A stretch of 8,959 bases of DNA from Bacteroidota bacterium (GTDB lineage Bacteria; Bacteroidota; Ignavibacteria; UBA10030): NCBI GenBank assembly GCA_025455125.1, contig JALONE010000020.1, positions 1-8,959 of the forward strand, in the 5' to 3' direction. A model generated the notes under the pieces. It made no database searches, was not told the DNA's origin, and was given only the letters and a program-made list of their open reading frames with translations. Below, piece after piece: positions 1 through 6,386 of the stretch; the stretch's first letter is position 1; each line of letters opens with the position of its first letter. The translations under genes and the position numbers were made by a program.

Positions 1-1067
1 GCACTGACATCATCTTCTTCGACGGCCAGGGGAAGGACCTTCCGACAAGCAAGACCAAGTCGGTCGAACGCCTGTTCTTCGGCGAGGATTTCCCGCGCGC
101 ACATTTCGAGAATGTCGGCACGATCAAGTTTCCCGAACGCATCACCGAAAGCTACGTCGAACGCCTCCTGGCGTCCATCAACACCGACGTCATCCGGACG
201 AGCGGTCTGAAGATGGTCATGGATTACTCGCATGGCGTCGCATCGACCATCTTTCCGAATATCCTCGGCGGATTGAATGTCCAGATCGTCGCGCTGAATG
301 CCTACCTCGACGAGCGGAAGCTCACTCGAACGAAGGAGGAATTCGACCAATCGATGCAGCAACTGGCGTATGTCGTGACCTCCCTGAAGTACGATTTCGG
401 CTGCATGTTCGATGCAGGGGCTGAACGGATCTTTCTTGTCGACGAGCACGGCCGGATCATCGACAGCGATCGTCTGCTCACGCTCATTGTGAAGTACACC
501 GCGCTCGCAACCCCGGAGTTGAAGAAGATCGCCGTTCCGATCTCCGCATCCGGTGAGGTGGATCTCCTTGCGGACGAATTCGGTTTCTCGGTCATCCGTA
601 CGCGAGACAGTCACTTGGCTCTGATGGAAGCGGCGACAGACAAAGAGATCACGTTCGTTGGCGGGACGAAGGGTGGGTTCATCTTCAATGATTATCTCTT
701 TGCTTCGGACGCGATGTACAACGTCACGAAGCTCCTGGAGTTCCTCGCCCTCACCCGGAAATCGATCGGCTCATTGGACGACACGACCCCGCGTCTCAGT
801 TTCGTGAAGAAGAACATCCCGTGCCCGTGGCACATTAAAGGCCGGGTCATGAGGCATTTGATGAAGGATTCGGAACACCTGCGCCGTGAACTGGTTGACG
901 GAGTCAAGGTGTTCATGGAGAGCGGTTCGCCCCGCACGTCCGTGTTGATCACGCCGGACCGCGCCCGTCCGATATTCCACATCAATGCGGAATCCGCAGA
1001 TGTTGCAACAGCCCAGCAATTGTGCGAGGAATACGCAGAAAAGGTCAAACGTTGGATCGAAGAGTAG
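1..1067 (+). CDS. Phosphohexomutase-like C-terminal part of a mannose-1-phosphate guanylyltransferase/phosphomannomutase-type fusion (5' partial)
   Basis: The reading frame is open from base 3 to the TAG at 1065-1067, giving 354 visible residues; the true start lies upstream, so the internal ATG at 213 is not the start. The sequence matches the alpha-D-phosphohexomutase fold from the end of domain I through domain IV. Family-specific landmarks are FFDGQGKDL near the left edge, the C-P-W-H-I-K-G-R-V-M-R-H-L block at about 816-854, and GGTKGGFIF at about 657-683, which replaces the usual EGNGG-type sugar-binding loop. These are the versions I associate with proteins carrying an N-terminal NTP-transferase (GDP-mannose pyrophosphorylase-like) domain. 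The metal loop, normally D-G-D-x-D-R, reads D-A-G-A-E-R at 411-428, and the domain IV phosphate loop reads TPDRARPIFHINAES. The mutase half may therefore be inactive or altered, serving a structural or ligand-binding role. Known role of the family: supply of GDP-mannose or another nucleotide sugar for envelope polysaccharide in the cytoplasm. The catalytic serine and any nucleotidyltransferase domain are outside the window, so the fusion is inferred. Confidence 0.8.
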   Translation, partial: TDIIFFDGQGKDLPTSKTKSVERLFFGEDFPRAHFENVGTIKFPERITESYVERLLASINTDVIRTSGLKMVMDYSHGVASTIFPNILGGLNVQIVALNAYLDERKLTRTKEEFDQSMQQLAYVVTSLKYDFGCMFDAGAERIFLVDEHGRIIDSDRLLTLIVKYTALATPELKKIAVPISASGEVDLLADEFGFSVIRTRDSHLALMEAATDKEITFVGGTKGGFIFNDYLFASDAMYNVTKLLEFLALTRKSIGSLDDTTPRLSFVKKNIPCPWHIKGRVMRHLMKDSEHLRRELVDGVKVFMESGSPRTSVLITPDRARPIFHINAESADVATAQQLCEEYAEKVKRWIEE

Positions 1068-1129
1068 CGTTGGGAATTGCGCAGATTTTTGTGCATTTTA
1101 TGGGCTGGAATTGAAATTCGAGGTGTGTC

Positions 1130-1133
1130 GGAG
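1130..1133 (+). promoter_or_regulatory. Shine-Dalgarno site of the EIIA gene
   Basis: GGAG lies 6 bases before the ATG at 1140 and supports this start for the PTS EIIA gene. Confidence 0.6.
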
Positions 1134-1139
1134 TAATCG

Positions 1140-1610
1140 ATGAAGATCACAGACATTCTTACGGAACAATCGGTCAGGACCGGACTCGAAGGATCGTCCA
1201 AGACGGACATCATCAACGCGATGATCGACCTGGCGGGAAGCCAGAAGGCCGTGCAGAATAAAGAACGCATGCGTCAGGCGATCCTCGAGCGTGAGAAGAT
1301 CATGTCGACGGGTGTCGGTTCAGGATTTGCCATTCCCCATGGAAAGACCGATGCCGTGTCGGACATTGTCGCGGCGTTCGCGGTCACCGCTCAACCGATC
1401 GATTATCAGTCACTCGACGACCAACCCGTACGACTCGTATTTCTCCTCGTCGGACGCGACAATATGGTTGGCCCGCACATCAAACTCCTCAGCCGGATTT
1501 CGCGCCTGATGAACAAGGAGGACTTCCGCAAACGGCTGCTGGAAGCCGAATCGCCGAAGGAGATCCTCGACATCTTCCGACAGGAAGAGTCGACGTACAC
1601 CGAGGCTTGA
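1140..1610 (+). CDS. ptsN: PTS EIIA protein of the fructose/PtsN (nitrogen-regulatory) type
   Basis: A 156-residue single-domain cytoplasmic protein of the PTS EIIA-2 family, close to the usual length for PtsN (about 150-160). The phosphorylation motif GFAIPHGK places the accepting histidine at residue 67; a second family histidine is at 113 in GPHIKLLSRIS. The beginning MKITDILTEQSV is the normal PtsN-like N-terminus, and GGAG 6 bases upstream supports the start. Known function: EIIA accepts phosphate from HPr or NPr. Stand-alone forms without EIIB/EIIC mostly act as regulators (potassium transport, kinases, nitrogen or carbon status) and not in sugar uptake. No EIIB, EIIC, HPr or rpoN is visible here, so a regulatory role is inferred. 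It follows the sugar-nucleotide gene after 72 bases and precedes hisS by 79 bases. The symbol is by similarity and the true target is unknown; a sugar-transport EIIA with distant partners remains possible. Confidence 0.88.
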   Translation: MKITDILTEQSVRTGLEGSSKTDIINAMIDLAGSQKAVQNKERMRQAILEREKIMSTGVGSGFAIPHGKTDAVSDIVAAFAVTAQPIDYQSLDDQPVRLVFLLVGRDNMVGPHIKLLSRISRLMNKEDFRKRLLEAESPKEILDIFRQEESTYTEA

Positions 1611-1676
1611 TCCTCTGCACAAATTCCCTCCGGCGCACAGATGTGATCGCTGCTCTCCCGGAATCCAATCGTCCCC

Positions 1677-1681
1677 AAGGA
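1677..1681 (+). promoter_or_regulatory. Shine-Dalgarno site selecting the GTG start of hisS
   Basis: AAGGA lies 8 bases before the GTG at 1690. It supports GTG as the real start, which also gives the standard HisRS N-terminus ending its first motif in RGTKDILP. Confidence 0.55.
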
Positions 1682-1689
1682 CGTCAACC

Positions 1690-2943
1690 GTGAAATTTCG
1701 AACCATCAGAGGCACCAAGGATATTCTCCCTGGCGACGTTGAGGCGTGGCAGCACGTCGAGGCGGTGGTCCGTCGCGTGATGCAGGACTTCAACTACCAG
1801 GAGATCCGCACACCCATCTTCGAGCAGACCGGATTATTCGCGCGCAGCATCGGCGAACTGACGGACATCGTCAGCAAGGAAATGTACACATTCCGGGATC
1901 GCAGCGACGAAAGCGTGACGTTGCGACCGGAAGGGACAGCCGCGGCCCTGCGTGCGTACATCCAGAATAACCTCGGCGAACAGTCATCGCTTGTCAAGAT
2001 CTACTACATCGGGCCGATGTTCCGACAGGAACGACCGCAGGCCGGACGTCTTCGGCAGTTCCATCAATTCGGTGCTGAGGCCCTTGGAGCGGATTCGCCG
2101 CAACTGGATGTTGAGATGATGTTGCTGCCGTTGGAGGTGTATCGCAATCTCGGTATCGAGGAATTCTCGCTGAAGATCAATTCCGTCGGTTGCGAAATAT
2201 GCCGTCCCGCCTACAAGGAGATCCTGCAGAAGGAATTGGAGAACGTCGCGGATCGTCTCTCCCAGGAAAGCCGCGGACGCATCGCACAGAATCCGCTCCG
2301 CGTCCTTGACTCAAAGGACGAGGGGGACCGATCGGCGACGTCTCACGTGCCGCTCATGAAGGATCACCTCTGTCCATCCTGCACATCGCATTTTGAACGG
2401 GTGCAGCAATTGCTCACCGCGCTCGGACTGCCATTCGTCGTCGACGGACGGCTCGTCCGTGGATTGGACTACTACACGAAGACCGCGTTCGAGGTCACAA
2501 GCACCGCGCTCGGGTCGCAGGATGCGCTCGCCGGCGGCGGACGCTACGACCTTCTGGTCGAGGAGATCGGCGGGAAGCCCACGCCGGGAGTTGGCTTTGC
2601 GGCAGGGATGGAACGATTGTTGATGGTCATGGAGAAGACGGCGTCCGCCACGCAGCCGCTTCGGGTTCCGGACCTGTATATCGTGGCGCTCGACGACGCC
2701 TCGCGCCGATGGGCCTTTGTGCGGGGGCAGGAATTGCGGCGGCACGGACGCTGTGTCGAGATCGACTATCTCCAGCGAAGCATCAAAGCGCAGATGCGCG
2801 AAGCGAACCGGCAGAAGGCATCGTACGTGCTCGTCGTCGGAGAGACGGAACTTCAAAGCGGCTCCGCCCGACTCAAGAACATGGCCGACGGCAGTGAAAC
2901 GACCGTCACGCTCGCATCGTTCGACCTTCCGGCGATACGGTGA
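1690..2943 (+). CDS. hisS: Histidyl-tRNA synthetase
   Basis: A 417-residue class II aminoacyl-tRNA synthetase, about the usual bacterial length (~420), that charges tRNA-His with histidine in the cytoplasm. The start is GTG; the next codons give KFRTIRGTKDILP, the typical HisRS opening. Motif 2 is FRQERPQAGRLRQFHQ (residues 111-126). The two histidine-binding signatures are LVRGLDYYT (255-263) and GGGRYD (282-287), and motif 3 is TPGVGFAAGMERLL (298-311). Residues from about 327 to the end form the HisRS anticodon-binding domain. The insertion region carries two CxxC pairs, C168/C171 and C228/C231, a possible zinc knuckle that I recall from a subset of bacterial HisRS. All catalytic motifs are intact, so activity is expected. 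The gene is 4 bases upstream of the next reading frame, pointing to co-transcription with it, lgt and rlmB. Confidence 0.98.
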   Translation: MKFRTIRGTKDILPGDVEAWQHVEAVVRRVMQDFNYQEIRTPIFEQTGLFARSIGELTDIVSKEMYTFRDRSDESVTLRPEGTAAALRAYIQNNLGEQSSLVKIYYIGPMFRQERPQAGRLRQFHQFGAEALGADSPQLDVEMMLLPLEVYRNLGIEEFSLKINSVGCEICRPAYKEILQKELENVADRLSQESRGRIAQNPLRVLDSKDEGDRSATSHVPLMKDHLCPSCTSHFERVQQLLTALGLPFVVDGRLVRGLDYYTKTAFEVTSTALGSQDALAGGGRYDLLVEEIGGKPTPGVGFAAGMERLLMVMEKTASATQPLRVPDLYIVALDDASRRWAFVRGQELRRHGRCVEIDYLQRSIKAQMREANRQKASYVLVVGETELQSGSARLKNMADGSETTVTLASFDLPAIR

Positions 2944-2947
2944 CCCC

Positions 2948-3349
2948 ATGGCTGCAGCAAAGCGCCGCGATCCGGATTATCAGCTCAACATTTTCCCGCA
3001 ATTCGACGAGGAACGAAAGCGGGAGGTGACGACCTTCCTCGTGCAGACGACGAAAATCTTCACCAGTTTCCGGTACGAGATCCTGCTGGACCACGAGCAG
3101 GACGACCGCATGATCGTTGTCAAGATCCTCGGCCTTCATGTGCCGGAGATCCTCCTTCCTCAGACAGGCCCCGCCCGCGGACGCATCGACTTCACTGGCT
3201 TGAGCGGCCCCTACACGGTGCAAGTGATCAAGCAGGACAAGTCGGTCAGCGAATGCCAGGTCGAGATCTCAGGCGGCGAGGTGTTGATCAAGAAGAAGCC
3301 CACCAATCCATTCATCCTCATCTCCGGCGATCCGATGGAGATGGGCTGA
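2948..3349 (+). CDS. Conserved-looking small protein of unknown function between hisS and lgt
   Basis: A 133-residue cytoplasmic protein that I do not recognise. It has no signal peptide, membrane segment or cysteine cluster (a single Cys at 103). The first 30 residues are highly charged (MAAAKRRDPD, FDEERKREV). The remainder alternates hydrophobic and polar residues with several glycine turns, as in a mainly beta fold, ending in ILISGDPMEMG. The ATG at 2948 follows the hisS stop by only 4 bases and has no clear Shine-Dalgarno site, so translation is probably coupled to hisS termination. The same frame is open back to 2717, but that extension lies inside hisS in another frame and reads as arginine-rich shadow sequence, so it is rejected. 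Base composition matches the neighbours, and the tight fit in the operon argues for a real gene. Function cannot be stated from sequence alone; a housekeeping or translation-associated role is only suggested by the neighbours. Confidence 0.8.
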   Translation: MAAAKRRDPDYQLNIFPQFDEERKREVTTFLVQTTKIFTSFRYEILLDHEQDDRMIVVKILGLHVPEILLPQTGPARGRIDFTGLSGPYTVQVIKQDKSVSECQVEISGGEVLIKKKPTNPFILISGDPMEMG

Positions 3350-3375
3350 CCACTGATTCCTAATTCCTTCTTCCT

Positions 3376-4191
3376 ATGCTCCCAGTCCTCTTCAAAATCG
3401 GTCCGTTCACGGTGTACGGATATGGCTTCATGCTTGCGATGGGATTCATCGTTGCGAGCTATGTTCTTGCGTCGGAATTCAAGCGCAAAGGAATGAATCC
3501 CGACCATGCGAACAAGACCGTGCTCATCGCACTCGTGGCCGGCGTGGTTGGATCGAAGATCCTGTACCTGATCGAAAACTGGAGCGCGTTCGTCGCAGAT
3601 CCGATCGGCATGACGTTCAATCCGGGGGGATTGACGTTCTATGGCGGCTTCCTCCTCGCAACGTACGGCATCTATTTGTATGGGAAGAAACACAACATCC
3701 CGTTCTTGAAGATCGCCGACGCGCATGCTCCCGCGCTGTTGCTGGGCTACGGGATCGCTCGGGTCGGTTGTCACCTGGCAGGAGATGGCGACTACGGGTT
3801 TCCGACTTCCCTTCCGTGGGGAACGGATTACTCAAGAGGGACATTCCCCCCTTCCGCGGCGTTCCGCAACTTTCCTGAGATCACGAGTCAATTTCCGAAC
3901 GGCATCGTTCCCGACACAACCCTCTGTCATCCCACACCGATTTACGAATTGCTAATGTGCGTGGCGCTCTTCTTCCTCTTCTGGCGCATTCGAAAGACGC
4001 CGCGTCCGATGGGTATGTTCTTCATGTTCTATCTTGTGGCGGCGGGAGCCGAGCGGTTCCTCATCGAGTTCCTGCGGATCAATCCGCGCATCTTCCTTGG
4101 TCTCTCCGAGGCACAGCTGATCGCACTTGGCCTGATCGCCGTCGGCGTCTTCGGCTGGTCCCGGCTCCGAACCCGTCCCGCGACGACCTAG
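3376..4191 (+). CDS. lgt: Prolipoprotein diacylglyceryl transferase
   Basis: A 271-residue integral inner-membrane enzyme (family length about 260-300) that transfers diacylglyceryl from phosphatidylglycerol to the lipobox cysteine of prolipoproteins, the first step of lipoprotein maturation. The N-terminus MLPVLFKIGPFTVYGYGFML is characteristic, and about seven hydrophobic segments follow. Family landmarks are GGLTFYGG (84-91), ARVGCHLAGDGDYG (128-141, the Lgt signature region), HPTPIYE (185-191) and AERFLIEFLR (225-234). From memory of E. coli Lgt, R143 matches R129, R239 matches R227 and E243 matches E231. H103 aligns with Y89, N146 with C132 and E151 with D137. I recall such replacements from other phyla, so activity is still expected. 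A loop of about 40 residues after the signature (PTSLPWGTDYSRG onward) is probably periplasmic. The start has no Shine-Dalgarno site; the 26-base leader is pyrimidine-rich. The stop codon overlaps the ribosome site of rlmB. Confidence 0.95.
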   Translation: MLPVLFKIGPFTVYGYGFMLAMGFIVASYVLASEFKRKGMNPDHANKTVLIALVAGVVGSKILYLIENWSAFVADPIGMTFNPGGLTFYGGFLLATYGIYLYGKKHNIPFLKIADAHAPALLLGYGIARVGCHLAGDGDYGFPTSLPWGTDYSRGTFPPSAAFRNFPEITSQFPNGIVPDTTLCHPTPIYELLMCVALFFLFWRIRKTPRPMGMFFMFYLVAAGAERFLIEFLRINPRIFLGLSEAQLIALGLIAVGVFGWSRLRTRPATT

Positions 4192-4194
4192 GAA
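4190..4194 (+). promoter_or_regulatory. Shine-Dalgarno site selecting the rlmB start, overlapping the lgt stop codon
   Basis: AGGAA spans the last two bases of the lgt TAG and lies 8 bases before the ATG at 4203. It decides the start against the open frame that continues upstream inside lgt to 3957. Confidence 0.6.
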
Positions 4195-4202
4195 CTGTCC
4201 CG

Positions 4203-4946
4203 ATGGAGCAGACTATCACCGGACGTCAACCGGTCATTGAAGCGCTCAAATCCCGACAGGCGCTCGAGAAGATCTACATCCAGCACGGTGCGGGCGGTCC
4301 GGCGATCCAGGAGATCAAGGATCTTGCACGCCAGGCCGGTGTTCCGTTCGTCGAAGCCGACAAGGCGAAGCTTGTACAGCTTGCGGGGGACCAGTCGACG
4401 CAGGGAGTGGTCGCCATCGCGGGTGGCACACGATATCTCGAGGTTGACGAGTTGATCGAGATCGCGCGAGGGCGGGGAGAGCCGCCTTTCCTTCTCGTCC
4501 TTGACGAGATCGAGGACCCGCACAATCTGGGGGCATTGATCCGGACTGCGGAGTGCGCAGGCATTCACGGCGCGATCATCGCAAAGCACCATGCTGCTTC
4601 GGTGACCGCAACGGTAACCAAGACCTCTGCCGGTGCATCTGCGCATCTTCCAATCGCTCGGGTCACCAACATCGCACAGACGCTCGACGAATTGAAGCAG
4701 GAAGCGATCTGGATCGTGGGAACGGACGTGACCGCTGAGCGGACGTACTTCGAGCACGACTACTCGGGACCGGTGGCGCTGGTCGTAGGCAATGAGGGGC
4801 GCGGGATACGGCGGTTGGTCAAGGAGAAATGCGACTTCTTGATAAAGATCCCCCTCCACGGAAAGATCGGGTCATTGAATGCATCGGTGGCGGGGGGAAT
4901 TGTGATGTTCGAGGCAGCAAAGCAGCGCCAAAAACAGCGAGTGTGA
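4203..4946 (+). CDS. rlmB: SpoU/TrmH-family 23S rRNA (guanosine-2'-O-)methyltransferase, RlmB-like
   Basis: A 247-residue SPOUT-class methyltransferase, the usual length for RlmB/TrmH group 3 proteins. The N-terminal part (about 3-75) is a SpoU substrate-binding (L30-like) domain, starting ITGRQPVIEALKS and ending STQGVVAIA. The catalytic knot domain carries motif 1 DEIEDPHNLGALIRTAECAG (101-120, with N108 and R114), motif 2 VGNEGRGI (195-202, with E198) and motif 3 IPLHGKIGSLNASVAGGI (216-233, with N226). Known function: S-adenosylmethionine-dependent 2'-O-methylation, in E. coli RlmB at G2251 of 23S rRNA, in the cytoplasm during ribosome assembly. Members of this family also modify other rRNA or tRNA sites, so the exact target is inferred. 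The ATG at 4203 is preceded by AGGAA and gives the normal N-terminus. It is the last gene of the plus-strand block, 11 bases after lgt. Confidence 0.94.
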   Translation: MEQTITGRQPVIEALKSRQALEKIYIQHGAGGPAIQEIKDLARQAGVPFVEADKAKLVQLAGDQSTQGVVAIAGGTRYLEVDELIEIARGRGEPPFLLVLDEIEDPHNLGALIRTAECAGIHGAIIAKHHAASVTATVTKTSAGASAHLPIARVTNIAQTLDELKQEAIWIVGTDVTAERTYFEHDYSGPVALVVGNEGRGIRRLVKEKCDFLIKIPLHGKIGSLNASVAGGIVMFEAAKQRQKQRV

Positions 4947-4973
4947 CCCGGCTAGTCTCCTATCCCGGCATCT

Positions 4974-4993
4974 CCCCGGGAGTTTCCCCGGGG
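4974..4993. terminator. GC-rich hairpin between convergent genes, possible bidirectional terminator
   Basis: CCCCGGG at 4974-4980 pairs with CCCGGGG at 4987-4993 around a six-base loop, a 7-bp stem made only of G-C pairs. It sits in the 60-base gap between the rlmB stop and the stop of the minus-strand regulator. Neither side has a T-run, so it is not a canonical intrinsic terminator; it could aid Rho-dependent ending or protect the 3' ends of both transcripts. Confidence 0.35.
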
Positions 4994-5006
4994 CGGCATC
5001 ATCAAC

Positions 5007-6386
5007 CTACTTCCCCTCTCCCACTTCTTCATCCCCTTCTTTCATCAACTCGTACCGCTTCATCTTCGTGTACAAATGGCTCCGCTGGATGTCCAACGCC
5101 TCCGCGGTCTTCGAAATGTTCCAGCGGTGCAACTCCAATTGCTTCTTGATGAACGCCGCTTCTGCGCGTTCCTTGAATTCCTGAAACGTCCCCCCCGCTT
5201 CGAGAAGCCCGCCATCAGCGCTCTGGATGCCGCCTCCATACGTGTCTAGCACACGAATGTCCACGGATTGTCCGGGCGAGAGGATGATCAACCGTTCCAC
5301 CGTGTTCCGAAGCTCCCGAACGTTCCCGGGCCAGTCGCGCATCATCAGCGCATTCATCACGTCCTCGCCGACCTTCTTCTTCGCAATCCCGTTCCTTCTG
5401 CACACGTCTTCGACAAACGCTTCGGTCAACACCGGGATGTCCTCATGGCGGTCGCGCAGTGGTGAGACGCGAATAGGAATGACCGACAGCCGATGATACA
5501 GGTCTTTGCGGAAATTCGCGCGCCCGATCTCCGCTTCCAGATCCTTGTTCGTCGCCGCAAGGACACGCACGTCGACCGTGATGAGCTTGTTCCCGCCGAC
5601 CCGCTCGATCGTACCTTCCTCCAGCGCGCGCAAAACCTTTGCCTGCGCCTGGAGGCTCATGTCACCGACCTCGTCAAGGAACAGCGTGCCGCCGTCTGCC
5701 TGTTCGAATTTCCCGATGCGTTGGGTCGTCGCCCCGGTGAAGGATCCCTTTTCATGTCCGAACAACTCGGACTCAATTAACTCTGCGGGGATCGCGGCGC
5801 AATTCACTTCGATGAACGGTTTGTCGGCCCGCTTGCTCCCCCGATGGATCGCCCGGGCAACGAGCTCTTTCCCTGTTCCGTTCTCTCCGGAGATCAGCAC
5901 GCGCGCATCCGTCGGCGCAACACGCCCGATGATGTCGATCACTTCCTTGATCTTCCGGCTTTCGCCCAGAATCCGCCGTCGTCCCTCAACCCGCTCTTCC
6001 AGCGATTGGACCGTGGCCGACAACCGCGCTTGCTGCAGCGCATTGCGTACCGTCACCAGCAATTTGTCCCGGTCGAGCGGTTTCGACAAGAAATCATACG
6101 CGCCCCGCTTCGTCGCTTCGACCGCCGTTTCGATCGTCCCATGCCCGGAGATCATGATCACCGGCAGCTCGACATGCCTTTCCTTGATGCGCGTCAGGAC
6201 CTCGATGCCGTCCAATCCGGCCATCTTCACATCCAGCAACACGAGGTCCAGCGACCGCGCGGCGACCTGCGTGAGCGCCTGTTCGCCGTTCTCCGCGAAC
6301 ACGACATCGAACTTCTCGTATTCGAGGATCATCCGCAGCGAATCTCGGATGCTCCGTTCATCGTCTACCACAAGGATGGTTTTCAT
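5007..6386 (-). CDS. NtrC-family sigma-54-dependent response regulator
   Basis: A 459-residue transcription activator with three domains. The receiver (1-120) has the acidic pair D8/D9, phospho-acceptor D52 (LLDVKM), S80 and K102. The AAA+ sigma-54 interaction domain (about 138-370) has Walker A GENGTGKE (167-174), the sigma-54 contact loop GSFTGA (214-219), Walker B GGTLFLDEVGD (232-242) and the arginine-finger region FRKDLYHRL (292-300). The C-terminal Fis-type helix-turn-helix is at about 422-446 (WNISKTAEALDIQRSHLYTK). Known mechanism: after phosphorylation by a sensor kinase it oligomerises, binds an upstream enhancer and uses ATP to open sigma-54 promoters. All key residues are present. 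The contact loop has Ser for the first Ala of GAFTGA, a common tolerated change. GGAG 7 bases before the ATG supports the start, which overlaps the stop of the upstream exported-protein gene as ATGA. No histidine kinase is adjacent, so partner and regulon are unknown. The last residues (KEGDEEVGEGK) are an acidic tail. Confidence 0.96.
   Translation of the reverse strand: MKTILVVDDERSIRDSLRMILEYEKFDVVFAENGEQALTQVAARSLDLVLLDVKMAGLDGIEVLTRIKERHVELPVIMISGHGTIETAVEATKRGAYDFLSKPLDRDKLLVTVRNALQQARLSATVQSLEERVEGRRRILGESRKIKEVIDIIGRVAPTDARVLISGENGTGKELVARAIHRGSKRADKPFIEVNCAAIPAELIESELFGHEKGSFTGATTQRIGKFEQADGGTLFLDEVGDMSLQAQAKVLRALEEGTIERVGGNKLITVDVRVLAATNKDLEAEIGRANFRKDLYHRLSVIPIRVSPLRDRHEDIPVLTEAFVEDVCRRNGIAKKKVGEDVMNALMMRDWPGNVRELRNTVERLIILSPGQSVDIRVLDTYGGGIQSADGGLLEAGGTFQEFKERAEAAFIKKQLELHRWNISKTAEALDIQRSHLYTKMKRYELMKEGDEEVGEGK

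Noticed and set aside
824..845. TGGCAC resembling the -24 element of a sigma-54 promoter
   Set aside because: Lies inside coding sequence of the phosphohexomutase-like gene and lacks the TTGCA-like -12 element at the right spacing.
1077..1104. Possible promoter TTGCGC-16-TATGGG in the gap before ptsN
   Set aside because: Both boxes match the sigma-70 consensus poorly, and such matches are expected by chance.
2717..2947. N-terminal extension of the unknown protein into hisS
   Set aside because: It would overlap hisS in another frame and reads as Arg/Ser-rich shadow; the ATG at 2948 fits the operon spacing.
2311..2949. 212-residue open frame antisense to hisS
   Set aside because: Arginine-rich translation with no motif, opposite intact HisRS motifs; a coding shadow.
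3957..4202. N-terminal extension of rlmB inside lgt
   Set aside because: Out of frame with lgt; the family N-terminus and an AGGAA site both point to the ATG at 4203.
5735..5752. GSFTGA instead of GAFTGA in the sigma-54 contact loop
   Set aside because: The serine variant is frequent among NtrC-family activators, and the essential F-T-G-A part is unchanged, so no special behaviour is claimed.
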